Assembly (NCBI RefSeq): GCF_000756305.1
Contig: NZ_JRFE01000022.1
Span: forward strand, 62,001 to 126,000
Source of the DNA: Myxosarcina sp. GI1
GTDB taxonomy: Bacteria > Cyanobacteriota > Cyanobacteriia > Cyanobacteriales > Xenococcaceae
Direction of reading: 5' to 3'
DNA length: 64,000 nucleotides
Positions within the stretch are counted from its first letter, which is position 1; each line of letters starts with the position of its first letter. The notes beneath the pieces are model-generated. The model worked only from the letters and a program-made list of their open reading frames with translations. It ran no database searches and was not told where the DNA came from. The position numbers and the translations under genes are program-made. This document shows, in pieces, positions 37,007 through 48,387 of the stretch.

Positions 37007-40000
37007 ATGACCATTACCGCTCACAATAACTTACTGCCAGACCTAATTGAAATCCAGCGCTCTAGCTTTCGTTGGTTTTTAGAAGAAGGATTGATCGAAG
37101 AATTTAACAGTTTTTCTCCAATTACCGACTATACGGGGAAGTTTGAACTGCATTTTATTGGCGAAAACTATCGACTCAAAGAACCTAAGTACTCGATGGA
37201 AGAAGCCAAACGCCGCGACAGTACCTATAACGTGCAAATGTACGTTCCCACGCGCTTGATTGACAAAGAAAGCGGAGAAATCAAAGAAATGGAGGTATTT
37301 GTCGGGGACTTACCGTTAATGACCGAACGGGGAACCTTTATTATTAACGGTGCCGAGCGAGTAATTGTCAACCAAATCGTGCGATCGCCAGGGGTTTACT
37401 ACAAAGCCGAAACTGATAAAAATGGACGTAGAACCTATTCAGCCTCTTTAATACCCAACCGAGGAGCCTGGTTAAAATTTGAAACTGACAAAAATGGCTT
37501 GGTTTGGGTGCGAATTGATAAAACTCGCAAATTATCGGCTCAAGTACTGTTAAAAGCGATTGGCTTGAGCGACAACGAAATTCTCGATGGATTGCGCCAT
37601 CCTGACTTCTATCAAAAAACTTTAGATAAAGAAGGTAATCCTAGCGAAGAAGAAGCCTTACTAGAGTTATATCGCAAGCTGCGTCCCGGCGAGCCACCTA
37701 CTGTAAGTGGCGGACAACAGCTACTAGAATCGCGCTTTTTCGATCCCAAACGTTACGACCTCGGTCGGGTAGGTCGTTACAAACTAAATAAAAAGCTGCG
37801 ACTTACAGTTCCCGATACTATCAGAGTCCTTACTACTACCGATATTATGGCGGCAGTAGATTATTTAATTAACCTCGAATTTGATGGCGGTAGCACCGAC
37901 GATATCGATCACTTGGGCAATCGTCGAGTTCGCTCTGTAGGAGAACTGTTGCAAAACCAGGTTCGAGTCGGCTTGAATCGCTTAGAAAGAATCATTCGCG
38001 AACGTATGACCGTCAGCGAGTCTAACAGTCTGACACCTGCGGCTTTAGTTAACCCCAAACCTTTGGTAGCAGCAATTAAAGAGTTTTTTGGTTCTTCTCA
38101 ACTGTCTCAGTTTATGGATCAAACCAATCCTCTGGCAGAATTGACCCACAAACGTCGGTTGTCGGCATTAGGTCCTGGAGGTTTGACCAGAGAAAGAGCG
38201 GGTTTTGCGGTTCGCGACATTCATCCTTCCCACTACGGTAGAATTTGCCCCGTTGAAACTCCTGAAGGACCAAATGCAGGATTGATTGGTTCGCTGGCCA
38301 CCTATGCGCGAGTCAACGACTACGGCTTTATTGCTACTCCTTACTATCGAGTAGAAAATGGCAGAGTCTTGTATGACCAGCAGCAGATCTATCTAACTGC
38401 CGATGAAGAAGACGATTTGCGTGTTGCTCCTGGAGACGTAGCTACAGACGACGATGGTTATATCGTCGGTGAAAATATTCCCATTCGCTACCGCCAAGAA
38501 TTTTCTACCTGTAATCCCGATGAAATTGACTATGTAGCTATATCTCCCTTACAAATTGTTTCGGTAGCTACTAGCTTAATTCCCTTCCTCGAACACGATG
38601 ACGCTAACCGTGCCTTAATGGGCTCTAATATGCAGCGGCAAGCGGTACCTTTACTACGTCCCGAACGTCCCTTAGTAGGAACTGGGTTAGAAGCACAGGC
38701 GGCCAGAGACTCGGGCATGGTAGTAGTCTCACGGACACACGGAATTGTTACCTTCGTCGATGCTACCGTAGTTAAAGTTAGAGTTACAGAAGGCAATAAC
38801 GGGCTATACGCTCCCGAGGTGGGAACCGAAATCAGCTATAAGCTGCAAAAGTATCAGCGTTCCAACCAGGATACCTGCTTGAACCAAAGACCTTTAGTTT
38901 ACATCGGTGAAGATGTGGTGCCAGGACAGGTTCTAGCCGATGGCTCTTCTACTGAAGGAGGCGAATTGGCTTTAGGGCAGAACGTACTGATTGCCTATAT
39001 GCCCTGGGAAGGTTATAACTACGAAGACGCGATTCTAATTAGCGAAAGGCTAGTATTTGACGATGTATACACTAGTATTCACGTTGAAAAATATGAAATT
39101 GAAGCGCGCCAAACCAAACTAGGACCTGAAGAGATTACCAGAGAAATTCCCAATGTCGGTGAAGATGCCCTGCGCCATCTAGACGAACGAGGCATCATCC
39201 ATATTGGTGCCTGGGTAGAAGCGGGAGAAATCTTAGTTGGAAAAGTAACTCCCAAAGGCGAATCAGATCAGCCTCCAGAAGAAAAGTTACTGCGAGCCAT
39301 TTTTGGTGAAAAAGCTAGAGATGTTCGCGATAATTCTTTGCGAGTTCCTAACGGCGAAAAAGGCAGAGTGGTGGACGTTAGAGTATTTACCAGGGAGCAA
39401 GGAGACGAACTGCCCCCTGGAGCCAACATGGTAGTACGAATCTACGTAGCTCAAAAACGTAAAATTCAGGTAGGGGATAAAATGGCTGGTCGCCACGGTA
39501 ATAAAGGAATTATTTCCCGTATCTTACCCATCGAGGATATGCCCTATCTCCCCGACGGTACCCCAATAGATATCGCCCTCAATCCTCTGGGGGTTCCTTC
39601 AAGGATGAATGTCGGTCAGGTGTTTGAATGTCTTCTCGGCTGGGCAGGGGAAAACCTGGCGATGCGCTTTAAAATGATGCCGTTTGATGAAATGTATGGT
39701 AAAGAAGCCTCTAGAGAGAGCGTACACGGCAAGATCAAAGAAGCGTCTTACAAACCAGGAAAAGATTGGGTGTTCGATCCAGAAAACCCAGGTAAAATTA
39801 AGGTTTTTGACGGACGTACTGGCGAAGCATTCGATCGCCCCGTAACTATTGGTAAAGCCTATATGCTCAAGCTGGTTCACTTAGTAGACGACAAGATTCA
39901 CGCTCGTTCTACAGGACCTTACTCCCTGGTTACCCAACAGCCTCTTGGTGGTAAAGCCCAGCAAGGCGGACAGCGTTTCGGTGAGATGGAAGTTTGGGCG

Positions 40001-40324
40001 TTAGAAGCTTATGGTGCGGCATATACCCTACAAGAATTACTCACTGTTAAATCCGACGATATGCAGGGGCGTAATGAAGCACTCAATGCGATCGTTAAAG
40101 GCAAACCCATTCCTCGCCCAGGTACGCCCGAATCTTTTAAGGTATTGATGCGCGAACTTCAATCGTTGGGATTGGATATTGCCGTACACAAACTAGAAAC
40201 CGTAGAAGACGGTAGCAGTAGCGATGTAGAAGTAGATTTGATGGCAGATAGCCCCAGACGCACTCCCAACCGTCCTACTTATGAATCTCTATCGCGAGAA
40301 GAAATTACCGAAGGAGAAGCTTAA
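37007..40324 (+). CDS. rpoB: RNA polymerase beta subunit
   Basis: The beta subunit forms half of the RNA polymerase active-site cleft. The 1105-residue length is the short cyanobacterial type, lacking the large insertions of enteric RpoB. Expected blocks are present: [13 protein letters not shown] at the start, the rifampicin region [41 protein letters not shown] near residues 363-400, [12 protein letters not shown] near 828, and [24 protein letters not shown] near 983. It is followed by rpoC1 after 111 bases containing a hairpin. Confidence 0.98.
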   Translation: MTITAHNNLLPDLIEIQRSSFRWFLEEGLIEEFNSFSPITDYTGKFELHFIGENYRLKEPKYSMEEAKRRDSTYNVQMYVPTRLIDKESGEIKEMEVFVGDLPLMTERGTFIINGAERVIVNQIVRSPGVYYKAETDKNGRRTYSASLIPNRGAWLKFETDKNGLVWVRIDKTRKLSAQVLLKAIGLSDNEILDGLRHPDFYQKTLDKEGNPSEEEALLELYRKLRPGEPPTVSGGQQLLESRFFDPKRYDLGRVGRYKLNKKLRLTVPDTIRVLTTTDIMAAVDYLINLEFDGGSTDDIDHLGNRRVRSVGELLQNQVRVGLNRLERIIRERMTVSESNSLTPAALVNPKPLVAAIKEFFGSSQLSQFMDQTNPLAELTHKRRLSALGPGGLTRERAGFAVRDIHPSHYGRICPVETPEGPNAGLIGSLATYARVNDYGFIATPYYRVENGRVLYDQQQIYLTADEEDDLRVAPGDVATDDDGYIVGENIPIRYRQEFSTCNPDEIDYVAISPLQIVSVATSLIPFLEHDDANRALMGSNMQRQAVPLLRPERPLVGTGLEAQAARDSGMVVVSRTHGIVTFVDATVVKVRVTEGNNGLYAPEVGTEISYKLQKYQRSNQDTCLNQRPLVYIGEDVVPGQVLADGSSTEGGELALGQNVLIAYMPWEGYNYEDAILISERLVFDDVYTSIHVEKYEIEARQTKLGPEEITREIPNVGEDALRHLDERGIIHIGAWVEAGEILVGKVTPKGESDQPPEEKLLRAIFGEKARDVRDNSLRVPNGEKGRVVDVRVFTREQGDELPPGANMVVRIYVAQKRKIQVGDKMAGRHGNKGIISRILPIEDMPYLPDGTPIDIALNPLGVPSRMNVGQVFECLLGWAGENLAMRFKMMPFDEMYGKEASRESVHGKIKEASYKPGKDWVFDPENPGKIKVFDGRTGEAFDRPVTIGKAYMLKLVHLVDDKIHARSTGPYSLVTQQPLGGKAQQGGQRFGEMEVWALEAYGAAYTLQELLTVKSDDMQGRNEALNAIVKGKPIPRPGTPESFKVLMRELQSLGLDIAVHKLETVEDGSSSDVEVDLMADSPRRTPNRPTYESLSREEITEGEA

Positions 40325-40330
40325 TTTGGA

Positions 40331-40385
40331 GCGATGAATTATTAATTAAATGATGAAGGATGAAGTGGGATTTATCCTTCATCGC
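40331..40385 (+). promoter_or_regulatory. Alternative hairpins between rpoB and rpoC1
   Basis: GATGAAGGAT (40352-40361) and ATCCTTCATC (40374-40383) form a perfect 10-bp stem. An upstream GCGATGAA (40331-40338) can instead pair with TTCATCGC (40378-40385), so the two stems exclude each other. There is no T-run, so it is not a simple terminator. Confidence 0.55.
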
Positions 40386-40435
40386 CATTTCCGAGCGAGT
40401 ACGAGTTTTAATTTAAGTTCAGTAATAGTTAGTTA

Positions 40436-42319
40436 ATGAGAAACCTACAAGAACCCAGATTTGATTACGTAAAAATTGGCATTGCTTCCCCCGAAAGAAT
40501 TCGCGAGTGGGGCGAACGGACATTGCCTAACGGTCAGTTAGTCGGAGAAGTAACCAAACCCGAAACTATCAACTATCGGACGCTAAAACCCGAAATGGAT
40601 GGGTTATTTTGCGAGCGAATTTTTGGTCCTGCTAAAGACTGGGAATGTCACTGCGGTAAATACAAGCGAGTGCGACATCGCGGAATCGTCTGCGAACGCT
40701 GCGGTGTAGAAGTAACCGAATCGCGGGTGCGCCGCCATCGGATGGGTTTTATCAAGCTCGCCGCACCAGTTACTCACGTTTGGTATCTTAAAGGTATTCC
40801 CAGTTACCTCAGCATTCTACTGGATATGCCTTTACGAGATGTAGAGCAGGTAGTTTACTTTAATGCCTACGTTGTTTTAGATCCAGGTAATGCTCAAAAC
40901 CTATCGGCAAAACAGTTACTTACCGAAGATCAGTGGATTGAAATTGAAGATCAGCTTTACAGCGAAGATTCCGAGCTAGTCGGGGTTGAGGTGGGCATTG
41001 GTGCCGAAGCAGTGCAGCGACTGTTAGAAGAAGTCAACTTGGAAGAAGCGGCAGAAAAACTACGAGAAGAAATCAACGACGCTAAAGGACAAAAACGGGC
41101 AAAACTCATCAAACGCCTGCGGATTATCGATAACTTTATCGCTACGGGAGCTCGTCCAGAATGGATGGTAGTAACTGCCATTCCTGTAATACCACCAGAT
41201 TTACGTCCGATGGTGCAGCTAGACGGCGGCAGATTTGCTACCTCCGACCTTAACGATCTCTACCGCCGCGTAATTAACCGTAATAATCGTTTGGCTCGTC
41301 TGCAAGAAATTCTCGCTCCTGAAATCATCGTCCGTAATGAAAAAAGAATGCTGCAAGAAGCAGTAGACGCACTAATCGATAACGGTCGTCGCGGTCGTAC
41401 CGTAGTTGGAGCTAACAATCGTCCGCTAAAATCTCTATCGGATATTATTGAAGGTAAACAGGGACGTTTTCGGCAAAACCTGCTCGGAAAACGGGTTGAC
41501 TATTCAGGACGTTCGGTAATTGTCGTCGGACCCAATCTAAAAATCTATCAGTGCGGTTTGCCTAGAGAAATGGCGATCGAGTTATTTCAACCTTTTGTCA
41601 TCCATCGCCTGATCGAAAGCGGTATGGTCAACAATATTAAAGCCGCCAAAAAGCTCATCCAGCGTAACGATCCTGGAGTTTATGAAGTATTAAAAGAGGT
41701 CATTGCCGGACATCCCGTATTGCTCAACCGTGCTCCAACGTTACATAGATTGGGAATTCAAGCGTTCGAGCCAATTTTGGTAGAAGGTAGAGCCATTCAG
41801 CTACATCCTTTAGTATGTCCCGCTTTCAACGCCGATTTTGATGGCGACCAAATGGCGGTTCACGTGCCTCTGTCTTTAGAAGCACAAGCCGAAGCCAGAT
41901 TATTGATGCTAGCCTGCCACAACATTTTATCCCCTGCTACGGGAAGACCAATCGTCGCCCCCTCTCAAGATATGGTGTTGGGTTGTTATTATCTGACCGC
42001 CGAAAATCCTCAAGCAACCAAAGGCGAAGGTAGACGCTTTGGTAATTTAGAAGATGCTATCAAAGCCTACGAACAGGGGTTAGTAGATCTTCACGCTCAT
42101 GTTTGGCTGCGTTATGAAGGTGAGGTAGAATCCGAGGCTCCCGATAATGAAATAGTCGAAACAGAACAGTTACAGGACGGTAGTACTATTGAATACTATC
42201 GCCAGCGTTTTGTCAGAAGAGCGGCTAATGGAGAACAGCTATCGCAGTACGTAAATACTACTGTAGGCAGAATTATTTACAACCATACCATTCAAGAAGC
42301 CTTAGCAATCGCTTCCTAA
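40436..42319 (+). CDS. rpoC1: RNA polymerase gamma subunit (N-terminal part of beta')
   Basis: In cyanobacteria beta' is split; this 627-residue subunit is its N-terminal part. The zinc site is [19 protein letters not shown] near residues 71-89, and the magnesium-binding active centre is [12 protein letters not shown] near 464-475. [15 protein letters not shown] precedes it. The split and the length are standard. rpoC2 follows after 42 bases, in the same transcript. Confidence 0.98.
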   Translation: MRNLQEPRFDYVKIGIASPERIREWGERTLPNGQLVGEVTKPETINYRTLKPEMDGLFCERIFGPAKDWECHCGKYKRVRHRGIVCERCGVEVTESRVRRHRMGFIKLAAPVTHVWYLKGIPSYLSILLDMPLRDVEQVVYFNAYVVLDPGNAQNLSAKQLLTEDQWIEIEDQLYSEDSELVGVEVGIGAEAVQRLLEEVNLEEAAEKLREEINDAKGQKRAKLIKRLRIIDNFIATGARPEWMVVTAIPVIPPDLRPMVQLDGGRFATSDLNDLYRRVINRNNRLARLQEILAPEIIVRNEKRMLQEAVDALIDNGRRGRTVVGANNRPLKSLSDIIEGKQGRFRQNLLGKRVDYSGRSVIVVGPNLKIYQCGLPREMAIELFQPFVIHRLIESGMVNNIKAAKKLIQRNDPGVYEVLKEVIAGHPVLLNRAPTLHRLGIQAFEPILVEGRAIQLHPLVCPAFNADFDGDQMAVHVPLSLEAQAEARLLMLACHNILSPATGRPIVAPSQDMVLGCYYLTAENPQATKGEGRRFGNLEDAIKAYEQGLVDLHAHVWLRYEGEVESEAPDNEIVETEQLQDGSTIEYYRQRFVRRAANGEQLSQYVNTTVGRIIYNHTIQEALAIAS

Positions 42320-42361
42320 TCCCGATTCGCTCTCTCAATCAAGTTTACAGCTAGAAAAACC

Positions 42362-45300
42362 ATGAAATATTACAATCGCATTGTCGATAAAGGTCTGCTC
42401 AAAAAACTCATTGCCTGGGCGTTTACCAACTATGGTTCGGCTCACTGTGCCACTATGGCGGATCGGCTGAAAAATTTGGGTTTTCGCTATGCCACCAAAG
42501 CAGGAGTGTCCATTAGCGTCGAAGATTTAAAAGTACCGCCAATTAAAACTCAACTCCTCGAAGCTGCCGAAACAGAAATCAAACAAACCGAAAATCGTTA
42601 TGCTCGCGGCGAAATTACCGAAGTCGAACGGTTTCAAAAAGTTATTGACACTTGGAATAGCACCTCAGAAAATCTCAAAGACCAAGTAGTTACCAACTTC
42701 AGAGCTACCGATCCCCTAAACTCCGTCTACATGATGGCGTTTAGCGGAGCGCGAGGCAACCTGTCTCAGGTACGACAACTCGTAGGTATGCGCGGTTTGA
42801 TGGCAGATCCACAAGGGGAAATCATCGACCAGCCAATTAAAACCAACTTCCGTGAAGGATTGACCGTCACCGAATACATTATCTCGTCTTATGGAGCTAG
42901 AAAAGGGTTGGTAGATACCGCCCTGCGTACTGCTGACTCTGGCTATCTAACCCGTCGCTTGGTAGACGTATCGCAGGATGTAATCGTGCGGGAAGTAGAC
43001 TGCGGTACTCAAAGAGGTATCGAGCTACAGGCAATGAAAGACGGCGATCGCACCTTGATTCCCTTAAGAGATCGCTTGTTGGGTAGAGTATTGGCTGAAG
43101 ATGCTATCGACTCAAAAACTAAAGAGGTAGTTGCCCAACGCAACCAGGATATGGATCTCGAGCTGGCAGAAGAAATTGGCGATCGCGTAGAATCGGTCGT
43201 AGTACGTTCTCCCCTAACTTGCGAAGCCGCTCGTTCTGTCTGTCAAAAATGCTATGGCTGGAGTTTGGCACACGGACACATGGTAGATATGGGCGAGGCA
43301 GTAGGAATTATCGCCGCTCAGTCGATTGGCGAACCTGGAACCCAGCTGACCATGCGGACATTCCACACTGGTGGTGTATTTACAGGAGAGGTAGCCAGAC
43401 AGATTAAAGCAAAAACCAGCGGTAAAATTAAATTCGAGAAAGGTTTGAGTACGAGAAAGATTCGTACTCGCCACGGAGATGAACGGGAACAGGTTGAAAC
43501 CGTAGGCAATTTGGTTTTAGTTACAGATAAAGGCAAAAACCTCTCTTACAATCTCACCATTGGTTCTTTGGTTTACGTAACAGATGGTGAATCAGTTACT
43601 AAAGACCAGTTACTGGTTGAAGTTGCCAAAGCTAAAGTCCAAAAATCGACTGAAAAAGCTGCCAAAGATGTAACTTCCGATTTGGCAGGGGAAGTGCTAT
43701 TTGCCAACTTGATGCCCGAAGACAAAAAAGACCGTCAGGGTAATACTACTCGCGTTGCTCAAAGATCGGGTCTGCTGTGGATTTTATCGGGTGAAGTTTA
43801 TAACTTGCTTCCTGGTGCCGAACCCCTGGTTAAAAACGGCGATCGCATCGAACCAGGAACGATTCTGGCACAAACCAGACTAACATCTGCTAATGGTGGA
43901 GTTGTCAGGATGATTCCCAATAGCAGAGAAATTGAAATTGTTACCGCTTCGGTAGCACTAGATCGGGCAAGAGTAGAAATTGAAAGCGATGGCGGTCGCG
44001 AACAATACATCATCTATACCGCAGACGATCGCAAATTCTTACTCAAAGCCACTCCAGGTACTAAAGTTCAAAACAATCAGATAGTAGCAGAACTAATCGA
44101 CGACCGCTACGAAACCCATACGGGAGGAATTATTAAGTATGGCGGTGTAGAAATCGGTAAGGGCAACCGCAAGCAAGGATACGAAATAGAAAAAGGCGGT
44201 AGCCTGTTGTGGATACCTGAAGAAAGCCACGAAGTCAACAAAGATATTTCATTATTGATTGTCGAAGATGGTGAATATGTAGAAGCAGGAGCAGAAGTCG
44301 TTAAAGATATTTTTGCTCAGTCTTCTGGTGTTGCCGAAGTCGTCCAAAAAAATGACATTCTGCGCGAAATTATCATCAAACCTGGTGAAATCCATCTCCT
44401 CGATGATGTTAGCAGCGAATGGGACGGTCAGTTAATCCAGCCTGGAACCGAAGTAGTTCCTGGGGTAACTGTAGAAGAACTTAAATATGGAGAAGTTGTC
44501 GAAACTACCGAAGGAATAGCTCTTTTACTGCGACCCGTTCAAGAGTTTCAGGTTGCTGACGAACCCGACGTTCCTTCCCAAGCTTCTATCGCTCAAGATG
44601 ACGGTCGCCAAATCGAACTGCGATCGGTACAGCGTCTATACTTCAAAGATGGAGAGCGAGTTAAATCAGTTAAAAGCGTTTCTCTATTGAGTACCCAGCT
44701 AATATTGGAAATCGATGCTGGCGATGAATCTGAAACCATAGCCAATCTTAGTGCCGATATCGAACTACAGCCAGACGAAAACGATCCCGACGTTCAAAGA
44801 TTGCAGATGGTGATTTTAGAGTCGCTGGTATTGAGAAGAGATACCGATGCCGATCCTTATAGTGGCGAAATTCAAACGCGGGTATTAGTAGAAGACGGAC
44901 AAGAAATTGCTAGCGGTGCGACTATCGCTCGCACTGAAATTCAGTGTCAAACTTCGGGAATAGTTAGAGGTATTAAAGCCGATGCCGAAGCAGTACGAAG
45001 AATTTTAATCGTCCGCGATGATAGCGATCTCATCAATCTGGAAATAGACGCTCGCAAAAGCGAATGTGAGTGTGCTGAAGACAATTTACTAGTAGCAGGT
45101 ACAAAAATTGCTTCTGGTGTAACCCTGGAAGAATCGGGTCAAATCGTCGAAATGGTAGAAACGGCAGATGGTAAGACTAATATAGTAATACGTCATGCTC
45201 GACCCTATCGCGTATCGTCGGGAGCAGTGCTACACATTGACGACGGAGATTTGGTTCAAAGGGGAGATAACTTAGTTTTGTTGGTCTTCGAGCGGTCTAA

Positions 45301-46315
45301 GACAGGAGACATCATTCAAGGTTTACCTCGGATTGAAGAATTACTTGAAGCTCGTAAACCAAAAGAAGGTTGTATTCTCAGCCGTCGCCCTGGTTCGTGT
45401 CAGGTAGTTTTTGAAGAAAATGAAACGGTTGACATCAAAATTGTTGAAGAGGATGGCGTAGTTAGTGACTATCCTATTGGACCCAGTCAAAACCCCATCG
45501 TCACCGACGGACAGGTTGTCGGACCAGGAGAACCTCTGACAGATGGTCCTGCCAATCCTCACGAGATCTTAGAAACTTTCTACAACTATTACCTAGAAGA
45601 AAAAGGCTGTTATGAGGCATCTTTAATTGCCCTGCAAAAAGCGCAGAAGTTCTTAGTGGTTCAGGTACAGTCGGTGTATCAAAGCCAAGGAATTGATATC
45701 TCTGACAAACACATTGAAGTCATCGTCAAACAGATGACTGCCAAAGTCAGAATTGATGATGGTGGAGATACAATTATTCTGCCAGGGGAGCTAGTAGAGT
45801 TGAGACAAATCGAACAGGTCAACGAAGCCATGTCGATTACGGGAGGCGCACCAGCTAAATATACACCTGTATTGTTAGGTATCACTAAAGCCTCTTTAAA
45901 TACCGATAGCTTTATTTCTGCGGCTTCTTTCCAAGAAACTACCCGTGTTTTAACTGAAGCGGCGATTGAAGGAAAATCAGATTGGCTGAGAGGTTTGAAA
46001 GAGAACGTAATTATCGGTCGCTTAATTCCAGCAGGGACGGGCTTTAGCTCTCAGGAAGAGCCTTTAACTACCGTACGCAGCGATGTGGATAATGCGGGAC
46101 GCAATAATTCGGTTTATGGCTATAACGGCGAACTTGACTATCGTTTATCTGATGATTCTATTACTGATAGCGATTTAAATTCCGCTCATAATTACCCCGA
46201 TTTGAGTGATGATGAAAACGTTATTTTAGACGATCGCACCGCTAGAGCCTATACGGGATTTGGCAATTCAGATCTCGATGATAACGATGAAGATGACGAC
46301 GAATTAGAATCATAA
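42362..46315 (+). CDS. rpoC2: RNA polymerase beta' subunit (C-terminal part)
   Basis: This is the C-terminal part of split beta', 1317 residues. The second zinc site (CGTQRG, then [14 protein letters not shown]) and the bridge and trigger helices with [21 protein letters not shown] are near residues 217-347. A large insertion of sandwich-barrel repeats follows (SI3), typical of cyanobacteria and thought to contact the sigma and non-template strand. The C-terminal 60 residues are strongly acidic, ending [13 protein letters not shown] clear terminator follows. Confidence 0.97.
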   Translation: MKYYNRIVDKGLLKKLIAWAFTNYGSAHCATMADRLKNLGFRYATKAGVSISVEDLKVPPIKTQLLEAAETEIKQTENRYARGEITEVERFQKVIDTWNSTSENLKDQVVTNFRATDPLNSVYMMAFSGARGNLSQVRQLVGMRGLMADPQGEIIDQPIKTNFREGLTVTEYIISSYGARKGLVDTALRTADSGYLTRRLVDVSQDVIVREVDCGTQRGIELQAMKDGDRTLIPLRDRLLGRVLAEDAIDSKTKEVVAQRNQDMDLELAEEIGDRVESVVVRSPLTCEAARSVCQKCYGWSLAHGHMVDMGEAVGIIAAQSIGEPGTQLTMRTFHTGGVFTGEVARQIKAKTSGKIKFEKGLSTRKIRTRHGDEREQVETVGNLVLVTDKGKNLSYNLTIGSLVYVTDGESVTKDQLLVEVAKAKVQKSTEKAAKDVTSDLAGEVLFANLMPEDKKDRQGNTTRVAQRSGLLWILSGEVYNLLPGAEPLVKNGDRIEPGTILAQTRLTSANGGVVRMIPNSREIEIVTASVALDRARVEIESDGGREQYIIYTADDRKFLLKATPGTKVQNNQIVAELIDDRYETHTGGIIKYGGVEIGKGNRKQGYEIEKGGSLLWIPEESHEVNKDISLLIVEDGEYVEAGAEVVKDIFAQSSGVAEVVQKNDILREIIIKPGEIHLLDDVSSEWDGQLIQPGTEVVPGVTVEELKYGEVVETTEGIALLLRPVQEFQVADEPDVPSQASIAQDDGRQIELRSVQRLYFKDGERVKSVKSVSLLSTQLILEIDAGDESETIANLSADIELQPDENDPDVQRLQMVILESLVLRRDTDADPYSGEIQTRVLVEDGQEIASGATIARTEIQCQTSGIVRGIKADAEAVRRILIVRDDSDLINLEIDARKSECECAEDNLLVAGTKIASGVTLEESGQIVEMVETADGKTNIVIRHARPYRVSSGAVLHIDDGDLVQRGDNLVLLVFERSKTGDIIQGLPRIEELLEARKPKEGCILSRRPGSCQVVFEENETVDIKIVEEDGVVSDYPIGPSQNPIVTDGQVVGPGEPLTDGPANPHEILETFYNYYLEEKGCYEASLIALQKAQKFLVVQVQSVYQSQGIDISDKHIEVIVKQMTAKVRIDDGGDTIILPGELVELRQIEQVNEAMSITGGAPAKYTPVLLGITKASLNTDSFISAASFQETTRVLTEAAIEGKSDWLRGLKENVIIGRLIPAGTGFSSQEEPLTTVRSDVDNAGRNNSVYGYNGELDYRLSDDSITDSDLNSAHNYPDLSDDENVILDDRTARAYTGFGNSDLDDNDEDDDELES

Positions 46316-46358
46316 TTTAGTCTTTAAGTTGGTTTTTTGCCAGCCGTTCTATAGTAGT

Positions 46359-46406
46359 AGCGAAAGGAAAGAATTTATAATATTTCCTCTCGCTGCTTAT
46401 TTTTTG
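46359..46406 (+). terminator. Terminator of the rpoB-rpoC1-rpoC2 cluster
   Basis: AGCGA-a-AGGAAA (46359-46370) pairs with TTTCCT-c-TCGCT (46383-46394) around a 12-base loop, followed by GCTTATTTTTTG. Confidence 0.9.
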
Positions 46407-46501
46407 TACTTTATTTATATAAACTAATTTCAATAGTCCTCTTGTCTAAACCACAACCGCGACCTCACATTTAAAGTACAATTTCAGCACGACAATACTA
46501 A

Positions 46502-46792
46502 ATGACAAAGCTAACTCCTCACGTTCATGACGAGCAATCATTAAAACAAATTACCAATCGTTTATCTCGTATTGAAGGTCATATTCGAGGAATTAAAACT
46601 ATGGTTCGAGATAGCCGACCCTGCCCTGAAGTTTTATGTCAGATAGCAGCAGTTAGAGGCGCGATCGATCGCGTGGCGAGAATTATCCTGGACGAACACC
46701 TTCAAGAATGCTTGGTTCGCGCTGCTAAAGAGGGCAACATCGAAGCAGAAATTGAAGAATTAAAGGCTGCTTTAGATCGCTTTGTGACCTAG
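46502..46792 (+). CDS. CsoR/InrS-family metal-sensing repressor
   Basis: A 96-residue all-helical DUF156 protein. The metal fingerprint is Cys41, His66 and Cys70 with the spacing of CsoR (25 and 4 residues); an extra Cys46 is present. The N-terminal extension contains His7 and His9 (TPHVHDEQ), as in the cyanobacterial nickel sensor InrS and in RcnR. Such proteins release DNA when they bind Cu(I) or Ni(II), and usually control an efflux pump. No pump gene is adjacent; the next gene is miaA, 10 bases further. The metal cannot be decided from sequence. Confidence 0.9.
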   Translation: MTKLTPHVHDEQSLKQITNRLSRIEGHIRGIKTMVRDSRPCPEVLCQIAAVRGAIDRVARIILDEHLQECLVRAAKEGNIEAEIEELKAALDRFVT

Positions 46793-46802
46793 TTTTTGCT
46801 TG

Positions 46803-47699
46803 ATGCTTATTGTTATCTGTGGTGCGACGGCGACTGGTAAATCAGATTTGGCTTTACAAGTAGCCCAAAGCTTGAATACAGCAATTATTAGTGCCGATTC
46901 TCGTCAGGTATATCGGGAATTCGATATTGGTACGGCAAAACCAACTATTGCCGAACAAAAGTTAGTGACTCACCATTTAATCGATATTTGCCAACCTACC
47001 GAAACCCTAACTCTCGCTCAATATCAACAGTTGGCAAATAATCTAATCGGCGATCGCCAAAATCTTCCTTCACTTTTGGTAGGCGGTACGGGTTTATATA
47101 TTAAATCGATTACTAAAGGTTTAAAGATTCCCAGAGTATCTCCCCAACCAAAATTGCGATCGCAACTAGCTTTATTAGGACAAACTCAACTTTATGCCTA
47201 TTTAACTCAAGTAGATGCTGATGCCGCCAGCAAAATTCATCCCAACGACAAAGTTAGAACTTTACGGGCATTAGAAGTATTTTACGTTACGGGCATTCCC
47301 ATTAGTCAGCAGCAAGGAGAAAACCCACCGAACTATCCAATATTGCAAATTGGTTTAGATTGTGATGTGGCAGCTTTAGATCGCAGAATTGCCAAACGCA
47401 CTCAGAAGATGATCGAGTTGGGTTTGATTGCTGAAGTAGAATACCTCTGTCAAAAATACGGTGAAGATTTACCCTTACTCAATACTTTGGGCTATGGCGA
47501 AATCAAACAGTATTTAAAAAATCAAATTACTCTCGATGAAGCGATCGCGCTTACAATTACTCACACCCGTCAATTTGCCAAACGTCAGCGCACTTGGTTT
47601 AGAAACACTGCTGACATCGAATGGTTTGATAGCAATAGTCCCAATTTAATAGATACAGTCTTAACTAGAATCCAAAAATTTGTTGAGGATTTCAATTGA
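46803..47699 (+). CDS. miaA: tRNA dimethylallyltransferase
   Basis: MiaA adds the isopentenyl group to A37 of tRNAs that read codons starting with U. The protein is 298 residues from ATG 46803 (an in-frame TTG precedes it). The P-loop CGATATGKSDLAL is at residues 7-19, then SADSRQVYREFDIGTAKPT, GGTGLYIKSI, and the tRNA-binding end ITHTRQFAKRQRTWFR. It begins 10 bases after the metal-sensor gene and probably shares its transcript. Confidence 0.96.
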   Translation: MLIVICGATATGKSDLALQVAQSLNTAIISADSRQVYREFDIGTAKPTIAEQKLVTHHLIDICQPTETLTLAQYQQLANNLIGDRQNLPSLLVGGTGLYIKSITKGLKIPRVSPQPKLRSQLALLGQTQLYAYLTQVDADAASKIHPNDKVRTLRALEVFYVTGIPISQQQGENPPNYPILQIGLDCDVAALDRRIAKRTQKMIELGLIAEVEYLCQKYGEDLPLLNTLGYGEIKQYLKNQITLDEAIALTITHTRQFAKRQRTWFRNTADIEWFDSNSPNLIDTVLTRIQKFVEDFN

Positions 47700-47758
47700 T
47701 TAAAAATTCCAAGTTTGAAGTCTTTTATTGTTGGTAGAGATCGCAGACTTTCTAAAAA

Positions 47759-48382
47759 ATGACGACAATTTTATTTTACAAACCTTACGGCGTTTTATGT
47801 CAGTTTACAGATAATAGCGCGGGAGATAAGCGTCAGACTTTAAAAGACTATATTTCTATTCCGTCTGTTTATCCCGTAGGTAGATTGGATCTCGATAGCG
47901 AAGGATTATTGTTACTAACCAATAACGGACAGCTACAGCATCGCCTCGCCCATCGCCAGTTTGCACACCTTCGTACTTATTACGTCCAGGTAGAACGTAT
48001 TCCCGATGAAGCTGCCCTGCAACGTCTCAGAAAGGGAGTAAAAATCAAAGACTATTTCACTCGTCCCGCCATAGTCGAAATATTACTCAACGAACCCAAG
48101 CTTCCACCTCGTCATCCTCCCATCCGCTATCGCAAAAGCGTTCCTACCTGCTGGCTAAAAATGACTCTTACCGAAGGGCGCAACCGCCAAGTAAGAAGGA
48201 TGACGGCAGCAGTAGGATTTCCTACCCTGAGATTAGTTAGAGTTGCCGTTGGTGGCGATCGCCTTGGGCGGTACGCGGAGCGTAATCGCGCTTTAACCTT
48301 AAGTAATCTTCAGCCAGGACAATGGCGAGAATTGACTGAAGTTGAGAATAAAATATTGTTTGAATTAGTGCGATCGACTTAA
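47759..48382 (+). CDS. RsuA/RluE-family pseudouridine synthase with an in-frame repeat insertion
   Basis: The 207-residue enzyme isomerises uridine in rRNA. The family signature is [18 protein letters not shown], with catalytic Asp44. The end [30 protein letters not shown] and [12 protein letters not shown] is that of RluE-like (23S rRNA) members. Between these two blocks, residues 166-177 ([12 protein letters not shown]) have no counterpart in the family as I know it; the underlying DNA carries GGCGATCGCC and the 16-mer CGCGGAGCGTAATCGC also found at 27412. The insertion is in frame, so the enzyme is probably still functional. Confidence 0.9.
   Translation: MTTILFYKPYGVLCQFTDNSAGDKRQTLKDYISIPSVYPVGRLDLDSEGLLLLTNNGQLQHRLAHRQFAHLRTYYVQVERIPDEAALQRLRKGVKIKDYFTRPAIVEILLNEPKLPPRHPPIRYRKSVPTCWLKMTLTEGRNRQVRRMTAAVGFPTLRLVRVAVGGDRLGRYAERNRALTLSNLQPGQWRELTEVENKILFELVRST
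48251..48290. repeat. HIP1-containing repeat inserted in the pseudouridine synthase gene
   Basis: The segment starts with GGTGGCGATCGCC and ends with CGCGGAGCGTAATCGC (48274-48289), a 16-mer shared with the M23 peptidase gene. It encodes the extra residues of the enzyme. Confidence 0.65.
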
Positions 48383-48387
48383 AGTTC

